From positions 31,136,501-31,200,500 of the forward strand of contig AP031351.1 of assembly GCA_037833965.1 (NCBI GenBank): 64,000 nucleotides of DNA. The letters run 5' to 3'. Below are positions 36,901 to 47,884 of the stretch, in pieces. A program made the position numbers and the translations under genes. Position 1 is the stretch's first letter; each line of letters opens with the position of its first letter. Under the pieces are notes generated by a model. The model ran no database searches and had not been told where the DNA came from. It was given only the letters and a program-made list of their open reading frames with translations. This DNA comes from Marchantia polymorpha subsp. ruderalis. Taxonomy: Eukaryota > Streptophyta > Marchantiopsida > Marchantiales > Marchantiaceae.

Positions 36901-39900
36901 TGCGTTATACTTTGCCAACCATGAGTTATACGATTCTTTTTGCTTTCCATTTTAGGCTACATCACTTTTAATCATTTCTGAAGATTGAACAAATTCTAGT
37001 GATATTTTTCAAATACTGAAAATGTTAGTGTTTTGCTTTCTTCTATATGATAATATATGCAAACTAGACAAATAGATTTGTCTAGTTGTGAGTTTTTGTT
37101 TCATGTTAGGGATTTAGTGGCTATGTATTCTCTATGTGAAGTGGGATGTAGTAGGGTAGTGATCTTGATAGGTATTGTATGAGAAAGTCTTATGTCTTTA
37201 CATTGAGTTTAAAGTTAAGGGTATAATGTGTAATTGGAGAAAAAAGAAGACATTAAAACTTTCAAAATTTGAAATATCTATATCAAATTAACATATGAGT
37301 CTAGACTAACAAATCCTATATTCATCTACTAAATATACAATATATTGAAATCATAAATAGAAAAAAATCACTAAAAATCAACCCAATATCACTTATTTTC
37401 AAATGAAGTAATCTTCATTTCTTAAAAGATGCAATATATTCACCTCACATATGTTTAAATTAAAAAAGATGCATTGGCTAAAATTTTATTTATTTTCAAA
37501 TTGATTTGAATCATAACATATTTTTAATTTAACTTAAAATTAATTTATGGCATGTTAATGATCTCTATTTTATTTAAAAATAATTATTTTTTTAAATGAT
37601 TCATCATAAACTAGTTTGATTTATAGATCTGACGTTATTTTTGTAATTATTTTTTCTATAATGATGCATTGTTTTGAAATGGTGATAGATATCATATTCT
37701 ATATGTTTGGGTAATGAACAAAAATTTCAACTTATTAATCATTTTATATACACGTTCATCATAAAAAATGATCCAATAGATTAAACCCTAAACCCTATCA
37801 TGTATATTATGTTTGATTGTGACACTAGATTTTACAACAGAAGATGAAATATAAATTCTAGAGATTAAATATTTTTAATAACATTGCATTTTATTTGTAT
37901 AGAGATTTCCAGCACACAAAAAAATAAGATTTCATCCTGAATCAATTATTTTAATTCTAGATTGTAGATGACATGACATGATATATTTAATAAATACATG
38001 GATTAATAACGTTTACATGTTAATCATCCGTGATAATTTTGTTCTCAACTAAAAGATCATCTAATATACTTGTTTTTTTAACTTACCAAACACATGGATT
38101 GTTAATATGAAACCTGGAAATAGTACAATATAAGTAAATTTTTATTTATCTCAAATATTTCTAGTTTGATGTCAACTAAATAACAATGTTTACATAGATG
38201 CAAAATGATGAAATGTGATCTACAAAAATTATGTCAATTTATTTTGAACTATAAAAAATTGAATTTTTTGACTTTTGAAATGTAATATACATGAATCTCA
38301 GACATAAGATGCAATATTTTTTTTTGTATGAATGCATGAACAAAATTATTATATGTACTTTCCAAAAAAATCAAACACTTGTCTCATTTTTTTAGATATT
38401 ATAAAAACAACTTAATATCAAATCTATCATTTCTATACACTTCTATATTATTGTTACTTTAAAATAAGATAATTTAATGAAAATTTATGCTTTATTTTGA
38501 GTATATTCATTAAAATAATCTAATGAAATGAAAATTTTCACCAGTTTATAAGGTTTTGTTTATTTATTTTTGAAAAAATATTACATTCAAATATAATTGA
38601 ATAACTTGAAAGATTGTAAATTTTTTTTAAAAAATTCCAATATTCAATTTCAATATTTCTATAAAAATGCAATGAAATCATGACTTAGTAACATGTGTAA
38701 TTCATGTATTAAATTATTGATTACATAATCTTATCATTGTCCAAAATATACTCCCATTATGATTTTTTATATCAACTTAATCTCACATTATACTCACATC
38801 GTCTATTTTTTATATCAACTTATTCTACTTTTTCACAAGTTACAGATATTTAATAACAGATCTAGAAATCATTTATATTTCAAATTCATAAGTCTTTTTT
38901 TTATATATTATTTAAATAATTTTTTATTTTCATATTTCTTGCAATAATCATATCATGATTTTCTGACAAAATCATTGCGTTTAACTTCATATCATCTGGT
39001 TTTCACATGTATTTTTCCAAAAATATAAGGTCCAATAAATTTGTGGATCTTCTTGCTTAAAGCAACTTTATTATATTTTATGTGTTTGGTTCCTTATGTC
39101 ATTGGATACAATCATCAATTTTAAATTTCTACCTTCAATAAAAAATTTATATATGACATTTGTGTGGTTTTCATCAAATGTTTTTTATTTCATTTATAAA
39201 ATTTTCATGTTCAATCATCAACCTAAATTTTTGAAAAAATAATTTATCTTCAAATTTAGAAATAAAAAATAAAAACAGACATATCCAAGAACATTTATTT
39301 TTCATCAAAGTGTTGTCTTAAGTGATACTTTTCAAAAAAACTGATAGTTTTTTTTGAAATCTTTAAATTCGTTCTTATTTCTTTATATCCATGATTCTAA
39401 TGTACATTAGATGTTATTATTTTATAATTATTCTCAAAAATCATGTAAAATAACAATTAGATTGTTGTTAAAAATCGTCCAGAATTAGCAATAAATCAAC
39501 TTAAAAACTGTAATAATATTCTCAAAATAAAGATAAGCTGAAATTTATTTATTTATTAAATGCATTTGATTCAATAGAAAGATATAAGATATTTTTTGAC
39601 GACAAGATTGTCTTTACAAGATGCATAAATTTGAAATTTATGTGAAAGCGGATGGTCAATTATGGATGCGTTATGTATAATTGCGATGTTATACACATGA
39701 TATTATATTGCTATATTATACAACACTTCCAAACCATAACTTGTATAATTGTATGATACAGTTGAAGTTCATGATAAGTTGCTTATTACAAGTGTGAGAT
39801 TTCAAATTTTCCAATGACTGTGGTAAGATTTTAGAGTAGTAATAATTGAACTCGACCTCTGATTTCATATTTATGTGAAATCTCTAGCTATCCATTTGGA

Positions 39901-41020
39901 ATTTAGAGAAGGCTTTTAACATCAAATTTTTCTCTCAAGATCGAGATTCAAGCTCCACTCAAGCAATTAAGGGATGAGGAATTAAATGTTACATCATGCG
40001 ATCTAGAACTACAAACAAATTCATTTTGTATTTTGCCCATTTAAGTTTCATTCATTCTTCTTTCTTTATGTATCTATGTGCCAGCGGATAAAAAGAAAGC
40101 ACATGACATATTTTTTGTGGGCAGATCTCGGAGATCAGCTCAATGCAAACGGTAGAGAGTCATGTTTGCCAATTTTTTAGCCAAAATTTTTTTCTTATTC
40201 ACTTTGTGTTTGGATGCCAACTGATAAAAATAGGCACATTATACATTTTTGGTGGACAAATTAAGAGATCAACTTGAAGCAAAGGTTAGTCAGTTAGTAA
40301 CATAAACAACTTGCACAATCCACAGTCCAACTTTTTATTAAGCTCAACAGTTCAAAATTATATATGCAAGACACAAACAAGCTTAATCAATGTCTTAAAT
40401 ATGATCAACAACACATGATGATACTTGTCTAAGTAAAATAGCTCTTAATCATTTATCTTGCTATGAAAATGATCTTCTTGTGTTAAAAGATATGTGAATA
40501 TATTTTAGCTGTAAGCCAACATGAAAAATGAATAGTTGATGTTTAAATTTGCAAATGAGCCAAAAAGCTAACAAAAAATTTTTCAGGTCAAGAATCAACA
40601 ACGGCTTGCTATAAGTGTGAGATTTCAGATGTTTTGAAGTATGCAAGGAGATTTTAAGATTTTTGATATAAGACTATACACAAAATAAAAAAGCCAAAAA
40701 TGCAACTTGAAGCTTGCTACAAGAAGTTTGATGCCATATCAATGTATTGTAAGTGTTTTGCTTGCTACAAATTGGTGATTGCGGCAATTGGTTGCATGCG
40801 CAATCGCATTTGGACATCCGGCATGAAACTTGTTTTTCAAGTTGCTTTGTGCTTGTTTTCAACTCACGTTTACAAAAACAATTGATGGTACATGAATATT
40901 TATATGTGATGAACAATGTTTTTTTCACACTCAGTCTAATCATCTTTAGTTAGTTAGAACTAAAGTACAAGTTACTCTAAATGTTGATATAGATAGCATG
41001 CACTAGTCATAGCTACCACG
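36901..41020. other. AT-rich island, no gene seen
   Basis: About 4 kb of extremely AT-rich DNA between the CTD phosphatase gene and the retroelement cluster. Poly(A)/poly(T) runs and stops in every frame make coding unlikely. A diverged duplication of about 140 bases at 40030-40310 (listed separately) and short plus frames at 40700-40953 are the only structure I see. It could be very old, decayed transposon sequence. Confidence 0.6.
40030..40310. repeat. Diverged tandem duplication of about 140 bases
   Basis: The two halves (about 40030-40170 and 40171-40310) share a common order: tttgcc..., a tttatt/ttttctt stretch, gtgccagcggataaaaa versus atgccaactgataaaaa, gcacat.acatatttttt, gtgggcagat versus gtggacaaat, and agatcagctcaatgcaaacgg versus agatcaacttgaagcaaagg. 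Divergence is high, so this is an old duplication in non-coding DNA. Confidence 0.6.
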
Positions 41021-41165
41021 TCAACGATCCGCGCGCTTGGTAAATAGAGAGTAGGTGTGTTAGTTGACAATGCCACGTCAGCAATCCGTGTGCTTGTTAG
41101 TTGAGGATTGAGTGTGGTAGTTAAGGTGTTAATTGGGAGCGCCACGTCTGCAAATTGTAAGCTTG
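41021..41165. repeat. Three-copy direct repeat around a CCACGTCAGCAATCC-like core
   Basis: Related cores occur at about 41022-41046 (accacgtcaacgatccgcgcg), 41069-41095 (gccacgtcagcaatccgtgtg) and 41139-41160 (gccacgtctgcaaattgt). Each is followed or preceded by a gcttg/ttagttg segment, with spacings of roughly 47 and 70 bases. They mark the left edge of the retroelement cluster. They contain an ACGT core that could bind bZIP proteins, but there is no adjacent gene. Confidence 0.6.
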
Positions 41166-41477
41166 TTATGATTATCCGTCACGTCATTGTGGTAACCCAC
41201 TTTTTTTTTGTGTGCGGAAATTAAAACAATTTTGGAAAACAGTACCGCAGCAGCCGTGTAAATGATGATCGGTACATTTAAATAGAGTGAAGATGGATAA
41301 TCGCGGGTCTCGCATGATCTCGTAGTATCCAGAAGTTGGGCGCAGTGTCCGGAACAGGCGCCCCGGCGTGAACGATCAATTCTGAAGGAGTTCTCCTTTG
41401 GCGCAAGGCGCATAATCCGCCTTCGGCGGTACATCTTTGGCGCTAGGCAAATCCCTCAGAGCTTATACAATTCACAA

Positions 41478-42330
41478 CGCCTTGACTTGATTAGGGTCTC
41501 ATTGAAAGGAGCTTGACACGCTCGTTCTAACGAGCCCAAGAACGCCGGGAACGGATGAGGACTCAGGGAGTTGTAACTGTCGGAAGATGCAAAGACGGAC
41601 GCCTTCGGCGGAAGGAGTTCGTCGTCGGCAGGAAGTCCGCCTTCGGCGGAAGGGATTCGCCTACGCGTAGGCACTTTGCCATCGGCGGATTATCCGCCTT
41701 CGGCCCTAGAAATCCGCCTTCGGGAGTGAAATTCGTACGGCGCCTACGGCGCCAACGCATCAAGATTAGGTAAGTACCTACGGGGTAGCGAAACCGTACG
41801 GTCCGCCTTCGGCTCAACGCCTACGGCGGAACGGACAGAGGCGCCCTCGGCGGGACAGGAACTCCGGCGGCAAGAGTGCCTGTGAAGGAACAAGAGAGAT
41901 TGACAGACGAGACGAAATCCGTTGACCACGGTCAACGCCTTCGGCACAACCGCCTTCGGCGCTGCGCCTACGGCAATGCACCTACGCCGACGGACAACGT
42001 GAGGGACCTACGCCGATGGACATCTTTGGCGTTGACCTCCAGCGCCTTCGGCGGAATGAGTTCGTCGTCGGCGGGAAGTCCGCCGGGAAATCCGACTTCG
42101 GCTGAAGGAGTTCGCCTTCGGCGGAGCGCGTGCGGCAGAACGCCTTCGGCGATGCGGGATGGATGCGAGTAGCGAGTTGGCCAGAGGGACGCCTTCGGCA
42201 CTGCGCGACCATGGCCGCGGCGAAGTATGATGGCGGAGCTCAAATTGAAATTTCGAGCGTGTGAGTGCGCGTGACGGCGGAGCGTGAAGCCGCGCGTGCG
42301 AGAGGAGGGCCATTACACCTCCCAGCCGGC
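41478..42330 (+). repeat. Palindrome-rich spacer of a Tat-like Ty3 element (copy 1)
   Basis: The segment opens with a block shared with the copies near 56300 and, inverted, near 55050 and 63940 (aacgccttgacttg..., then cgttctaacgagcccaagaacgcc). It is then filled with short palindromes of the type CGCC-TTC-GGCG and CGCC-TAC-GGCG, many between 41600 and 42160. It runs directly into the element's long ORF on the same strand. I infer it is the untranslated region between pol and the 3' ORF of this family. Confidence 0.7.
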
Positions 42331-42341
42331 GTAGCCATCAA

Positions 42342-44936
42342 GTGAGTCGACATTCACGACCAAGTGCCGACCATGAGATCCTGCGAGCGGAGAACGGACA
42401 CTTCATTCTTGAATTTGCGATTTCAATTTCTTGTGCGAGCCGCGCGCGTCCACCTTCTAGCCGAGAGAAATTCAAGACACCGACGCGCAGAGACTCGCAA
42501 GGTGACAGAGAGAGAATTGAGTGCGTGACAGTCGGAATCGAGAGAGATTAGAGTTTGCAGGAAAATCGAAGTTGCGAGCAAGAAGCTTGAGGGTAGCGGA
42601 GGAAGGTTCACGAAATCAAATTTCAAGAACGCGATGTCGAAGCCCACTCAGCTTCGGATGATTCCGCTCAAGCTCCCGCAGATTGGGTTGCGCGCTTTTC
42701 AGGACCGGCTGTTTGCAGTGAAGCTCGATTTCCTCCTGTGGGGATGGAATTACGTGTGCCAGGACATGGTGCGCGAATGGCAAAGAGAAAGACACCAACC
42801 TACGCGCGGATTCCGACCGCACGTAGATTGTTGGACTGTCCAAGATTGGGGGCAAGTGCTGGGGAGATGTGCAGGCGAGGACGGATTCCTCCTATTTGAT
42901 AGTGAGAGCGTCAAGGTGACGAAGTAGGAGGACGCCTCTTTCGTGGACTTGTTCAAGAGTGAGAAGTCCAACAAGAACGGGTACAAGACCCGTGACTACA
43001 AGGATCGCTACCGTAGAAATGTAGCGGTGGCACTACTGCAACTCTTGCAGCCGCACCGAACAACATACATCACTTTTTGGCAAGTGTCTTTCTTGGAGCT
43101 CACATTGGCCGGAGCTCCGGTTCACTGGTCGCGTATCTTGCATAAGATAACGCGGCAGCATGCATTTGAGGAGAGGGGGGGATCGATCAATCATCTCTCC
43201 CCCTTCTTGATAAACTTTTATCGGTCGATGGGTTGCTTAACAACGACCGAGCGTATTCAGTATCCGCTGCTGTCAGTCAGCAATCCTGGGAGGTATGTGC
43301 GGGATAACGAGGTCGACTCCGACGCAAAGGACACTCCGACCTCCACGCCACCAGCTCAACAGGATGCGGGGAGGTAAACATTCGCAGCACGAGTGCCGCG
43401 GAAGCGGAGATGGAAGGGAGAACCGGAGAAGGAGCCACATCGAGACTCGACGGCTCTCAAACGGAAGCGGCCACTGGAAGAGATTTGCAGTCGGCCGAAG
43501 CAGAAAGCGCGCCGGCTTGTATTTCCTGCAAGTAGCGCGGAGACAGCGCGGGCCGCCGGAGAGAAGGAGACCCCATCCTTGGAGGAGGATGAGAATGCGC
43601 GGACGGCAGAGGGGTCAGCGGACCTCCCTACGCCGAAGTCACGGACTTCTTCGGTGGAAGCAAGACGACATTCGGGTCAAGAGCGACAACATGCGGCACG
43701 GATGAGTGTGCCGCCTACGGATAGGAGAGCGCCTACGCATAGGAGAGACTCGCCTTCGGGGCTTGAGCCTTTGGCACGTGCGCCCTCGGCGCAGTCGCCT
43801 CCGGTGCAGTGCAGGAAAGGAAAGGAGCCGGCGGAAGATCCGCCTTCGGCTCAAGGGCCTTTGGGGCAAGGTCCTTCGGCGGTGAGACCGCCGGGAAATG
43901 CGCCTTCGGGCCACCGAATTGCAAGTAGGGAGCCGGCGGGAAGTCCGCCGGAAGGTGCGCCTTCGGCGGAAGTGCCTTCGGGCCAAAGGACATCGGGCAA
44001 GCTGCCTTCGGCTCAATCGCCTTCGGCGAAAGTGCCGCCGACAATTGCGCCTTCGGTAGAGGCACCTCCAGCGCAGGACCTATCGAAGGAGCGGGACCTA
44101 ACGGAGGAGCGGATTGACAGTGGGAATGAGGAAACATGTGTGCGCGATGCACAATTGCAATCCGCGCAGACACCTTCCGCACGAACGCCTTCGGCGATGC
44201 GGAGTTAGCAGAAGTCGGGCGGGCGGGCGATGCGGATTTGGCACAACCCCACTCTCCCACCGCCTTGGACATTCTGGCAGGGAGCAACGAGGCTGCAGCG
44301 GCGACAATGGTGGCAGACGACGCAGACATTTCGAAGCCACACTCACGACAGTCGCCGGAGAATTCAGTGGCGACCGAAATCCTCAATTCGGAGGATGACG
44401 AAGAAGGAGGATCGACAGAATCAGCGTCAGGATCGGAATCAAGTGAAGAGGAGAGACAATCAGTGGTAGGCACGCCGACGGCGGCGCTTTGCGAGCAGGT
44501 GGTACCTCTGTTGAGGTACCTTGATCGCAAAGTGGAGAAGTATGCAGACCCCCGCCAGCCTGGGTCTTACGTTGAATTAGTGCGTAGGCGAACTCGCACT
44601 AAAGTCCACACCAGCAAGTTGTTGGTCCGTGTGGATCGAGAACTTAAGGATGTGCGGGAGAAGTATGAGTGCCTGTGGGGCCACCTTAATCTCACTCGGA
44701 AGATGCACAAGGTCCTCGACAAGTCAAAGGACGATAAGATCGAGGAGGCGGCAAAGGAGTTCGCCAAGGAGAAGGCGAAGCTCGTAGAGGAGCTGGATTC
44801 TGAGCAGGCTCAGAATCAAATTTTGTCAGAGGAGCTCATGCGACAGACACGGTTGTTAGAGCAATGTCAGCTCGCACGGCAAGCGGATGAAGAATTAATC
44901 CGCAGACTGCAATCCGAGTGCGGGGAATTGAGACCA
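42342..44936 (+). pseudogene. Extra 3' ORF of a Tat-like Ty3 element, broken copy 1
   Basis: This is a fossil copy of the family's long extra ORF, recognisable from LPQIGLRAFQDRL, FLLWGWNYVC and NHLSPFLINFY at the front, through a palindrome-encoded Pro/Ser-rich middle (PSAE-type repeats, 43600-44200), to the coiled coil with LLRYLDRKVEKYADP and EELMRQTRLLEQCQ. It is broken in a few places. Its end is cut at about 44936, where it meets a retroelement leader/gag fragment of the opposite orientation. It belongs to the same subfamily as the whole copy at 59850-63002. Confidence 0.75.
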
Positions 44937-45413
44937 CAGTCATCATCGCTGATCTCGCGGTTGGTGACAGACACTGATTCGAACAGCTTGATGTAGGAGT
45001 CGGCATCATCGTCATCGCTCCCTTTGTACTTCGGATATGAATGTTTGGTAAAGGGTTGAGAGTACACCGGTCGCGCATTGGCTGGTCCGTCCGCCATGGG
45101 CGCGTCTGTCGACGACTCTCGAGCGGTCTGTTCTAAGTTAAGGAAAGGTTTTGCGGATGGTATGTCTAACAGAACCGTGAGCACGAAACTCGGTTCAAAA
45201 TCACTAGTGGTATCTCCGCCAGTGGTGCCGACCGAATTAGGCTTGGGTAATATTTTTGGTAATTTCTTGTTCTCCTTCTGACGCCGTGTCTCTTTCACGG
45301 CTTTCTCTGAATCTCGGCGGAGTTTGCAGGCAGATCTCGCACTTAGTTTGCTCCCACTTGCTCCTATCGACCTTCACCGAGCATTGCTGCTCACGTACTC
45401 CGGTGTTGACGCA
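44937..45413 (-). mobile_element. Leader and gag N-terminal fragment of a Tat-like Ty3 element
   Basis: Read on the minus strand, this follows the LTR and primer binding site. It encodes a gag-like beginning, with YPKYKGSDDDDADSYIKLFE resembling the usual start of plant Ty3 gag domains. It ends abruptly at the junction with the opposite-strand ORF copy near 44936. It is a broken fossil piece. Confidence 0.65.
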
Positions 45414-45434
45414 CTGTCCCCGGCAGCGGCGACA
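45414..45434 (-). other. Primer binding site, tRNA-Asp type
   Basis: On the minus strand it reads TGTCGCCGCTGCCGGGGA, 22 bases after the LTR end. The 3' end of plant tRNA-Asp(GUC) predicts TGGCGCCGTTGCCGGGGA, so 16 of 18 bases match. A tRNA-Asp primer is characteristic of plant Tat/Athila-type Ty3 elements. This site fixes both the orientation of the LTR and the family. Confidence 0.8.
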
Positions 45435-45456
45435 AAAAGAAGTTGTCGGCTTCTTA

Positions 45457-46541
45457 TGTAATAACCCACCAAAGGCTAAAACTGCAATATAGTGGTAGAA
45501 AGGTCGAACCCACAGGGACAGAGGCAACACACAGAGTACAAAGTGTCACATTTAACAGACTATTGAAGAGTTTGAATTCTCAGGCGACTGTCACTCCCAG
45601 AAATACTGCAAGTGTTCACTCGGAGCTCCCTCGGAGGTCGCACAGTGCAGTGTAGTTCACTCAACACACACACACACATCTGAAACTATAGAAACACAAC
45701 TCAGAGGTCGGTTAGGACCTCTACTTAAGATTTCAGGGGGAAAGTCTCTCACGAATACACTCAGCGAATCTGCGGGTAGTGACTCCCAACTCCGGCTTTT
45801 ACAACCCTTCCACTAGTTTCTGCTAGCGTAGGGAACTCGGATTGTACTTCCTACTTCGGATCGAAGTCACTCACACGCGGTGAACAACACACTCAGCTCA
45901 CAAAACGCGCAGACAACACAGGTCCGAACTGAGAAACTCAACTTAGAAACGATCCAGTAGCACACCATAACAGTCTATTGAAGAGTTTGAATTCTTAGGC
46001 ACTTGTCATTCCCAGAAATACTATAGGGGTTGCCCCGAAGGCACCTGCTGCATCGTAACCTGAATTACAACCAAGGCTTACTCGAAGTAACAAAACTTCA
46101 CTTTGGCATTAAGGGGAAAAATCCCGAAGGAGAACAATCACTCGAACATGTAAGGGGGAACTGTTCAAGTATCTAACTAGTAACTAGCTCTGAGCATCGA
46201 CAATCACCCGCAGGTGTAGATCCGAACTACTCAAGTCTCTAACCAGTACACTAGCTCTGAACATTCGGCCGAAGGGCCTTCAGCTACGAAATGCGGATCG
46301 CCAAGTTGTAGCTCCTCTTGCGCGGTGACAGAACTAAGGACACAAACACGCAGAGAAAATGAGTTCCTGATCTGCACTTCCGAACTGGAAAAATCCCAAG
46401 GCAAGACGCCTTGAACTACTTTATATCTTCTAAGTCCTAACTAACACTACATTGCACTACGCTACGCGCCTGCACGGAACTACGCTACACTACACTCCGC
46501 AGAACCCATGCTTCGCCTTCTGCGCGACGGACTGCTGCGCA
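45457..46541 (-). mobile_element. LTR copy A (about 1085 bases), Tat-like Ty3 family
   Basis: The minus-strand LTR starts with TG near 46541 and ends GGGTTATTACA at 45457. It has a TATA box at about 46420-46427 (minus) and the U5 motif CCCTGTGGGTTCGACC, which also occurs near the LTR/primer-site junction of angiosperm Tat elements. Two direct copies of a 55-base block lie at 45556-45610 and 45971-46024. Unusually it has element sequence on both sides: the ORF C-terminus upstream, and primer site plus gag downstream. By sequence it groups with LTR D. Confidence 0.82.
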
Positions 46542-46640
46542 CTAACTCCCTACCCCGCCAGTCTTCCGCTCGACTGCGCAGTCCCAGCCGCCGCAACACA
46601 GCAGAAACCTCTGTCTCGAGGGTGGCCATGTGGCCACCCT
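46542..46640 (-). mobile_element. C-terminal stub of the extra 3' ORF, upstream of LTR A
   Basis: On the minus strand it encodes the conserved tail ALRRLGLRSRAEDWQGREL-like stretch that precedes every LTR here, including a purine-rich GGCAGGGTAGGGAG-like tract that is the best polypurine-tract candidate. It joins an oppositely oriented gag piece near 46640. Fossil fragment. Confidence 0.65.
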
Positions 46641-47862
46641 CGAGATGGCCATGGCCAATCACGAGAGCACCGCACCAAATGGTTTGCAAACGTGGGCTCA
46701 ACTCCTTGCAAAAGTTCCTTCGACGCTTCAGCGAGCTTGGCTACGACAGTCGGGTGCTGACAAAGCTGCGTAACCTCCAGCGGGAAAAGAAAGAGAACCT
46801 TCGTGACTACACGGAGAGGTTCCAAGACCTTCTCGACAGAATACCGAAAACAGGACCAGTATCCCCCTTCTCAGTTCAGCAGGCAGTGGATTGGTATGTG
46901 ACCGGTTTAACAAGGGAGATGGAGACTTTTTGCAGACGTGGGAAGTGTGACACCATCGAAGATATGATTGCATCGGCAGAAGCCTTTGAGACTTCCACTC
47001 TCAACCGAAGAGGGAGAGAGCGACGGGACTCGGTGGAACGAAAGCAGAAGGGAGGACGAAGGAAACGCCGAGGGGCTACGCCTTCGTCGGAAGAACTGTC
47101 GTCGGAAGAAGGCAGTACTTCATCAAAAGAAGAGGAGACCTCCTTGTCGGAGGAGGATAGGAAGAAGAAGAAGCGTGGAGCGGCAAAGAAGAAAGGCCAA
47201 AGAAGGGCAAATATGGACAAAAGTTCGGGAGACATTGCCTCCAAGGTGGAGACCCTGGTGAAGAACTTCGCCGACTTGAAAGTCCATGTGAGTTCGGACA
47301 AGAATGACCAGGAGGAGGAATGGTCTGAAGAAGTTATGTGCGGACGGATGGAAACCCGTAGCTCGAAGAGATCGAAAGACGACGAAAGGGATAATCGTAA
47401 GCACAGTCGCAAGGCCGATGACCGAAAAGGGAAGGAAGAAGAGAAATCAAGTAGTAGGGCTGACTTGAGGCCTGCGCGAAGGCCTTCGGCTATGCGCAAA
47501 ACGCCTTCGTCGCGGCCTGATACAAGGACCGAGGACGAACAAGTACGTGTATTGAGGAGGGAGTACGCCCCGGACATCAAGGACGAAGTCGCTGAACTGT
47601 TGAAGGAAGCAATCCGTAATCGGACAAAGACGGAAGGAAGGAACATTCCGACTCCTTCTGTCGCTCGGCCGTCTGCAACCTCGAAGCAGCGTAAGCCGTC
47701 GGTGTCAAGCCGACACGCCCACTACGATGTAATGGAAGACATCGGAAATCAGCGGGCTAACATCAAGTTCAACCAGCTCCTAGACGACAACAAGATGTAT
47801 AGAAAGATGCTGATGCTTTTGCTACGCCGTCCACGGAAGACCCGTGCAGTCAAACTTCCCCT
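46641..47862 (+). mobile_element. Gag fragment of a Ty3 element, inverted relative to the flanking LTRs
   Basis: The plus frame carries a retrotransposon gag domain, with LRNLQREKKENLRDYTERFQ and VDWYVTGLTREMETF. A highly charged Glu/Lys/Ser-rich tail follows with EVETLVKNFADLK-like and EYAPDIKDEVAELLKEAIRN segments. I see no CCHC zinc knuckle. Both LTRs around it (A and B) face minus, so the piece is inverted relative to them. Its right end runs into the leader end of LTR B. Fossil fragment. Confidence 0.75.
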
Positions 47863-47884
47863 AGTAGAAGTTGTCGGCTCCTTA

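Noticed and set aside
37783-37797. Telomere-like string aaaccctaaacccta
   Set aside because: Only about two units occur within AT-rich DNA. An interstitial telomere or telo-box function cannot be supported.
41600-42160. cUUCGg-type RNA tetraloops in the CGCC-TTC-GGCG hairpins
   Set aside because: When the CGCC/GGCG stem is fully paired, the loop is the triplet TTC. Forming the UUCG tetraloop would force a C-C mismatch in the stem, so the special tetraloop does not apply to most copies.
43733-44530. A 265-codon minus-strand open frame opposite ORF copy 1
   Set aside because: Same cause: palindrome-rich, GC-rich coding sequence leaves the opposite strand open.
45457-46541. The repeated 1.1-kb blocks as hammerhead-carrying retrozymes
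   Set aside because: I could not find the conserved ribozyme core, and the primer binding site, TATA box and TG...CA ends identify them as ordinary LTRs.
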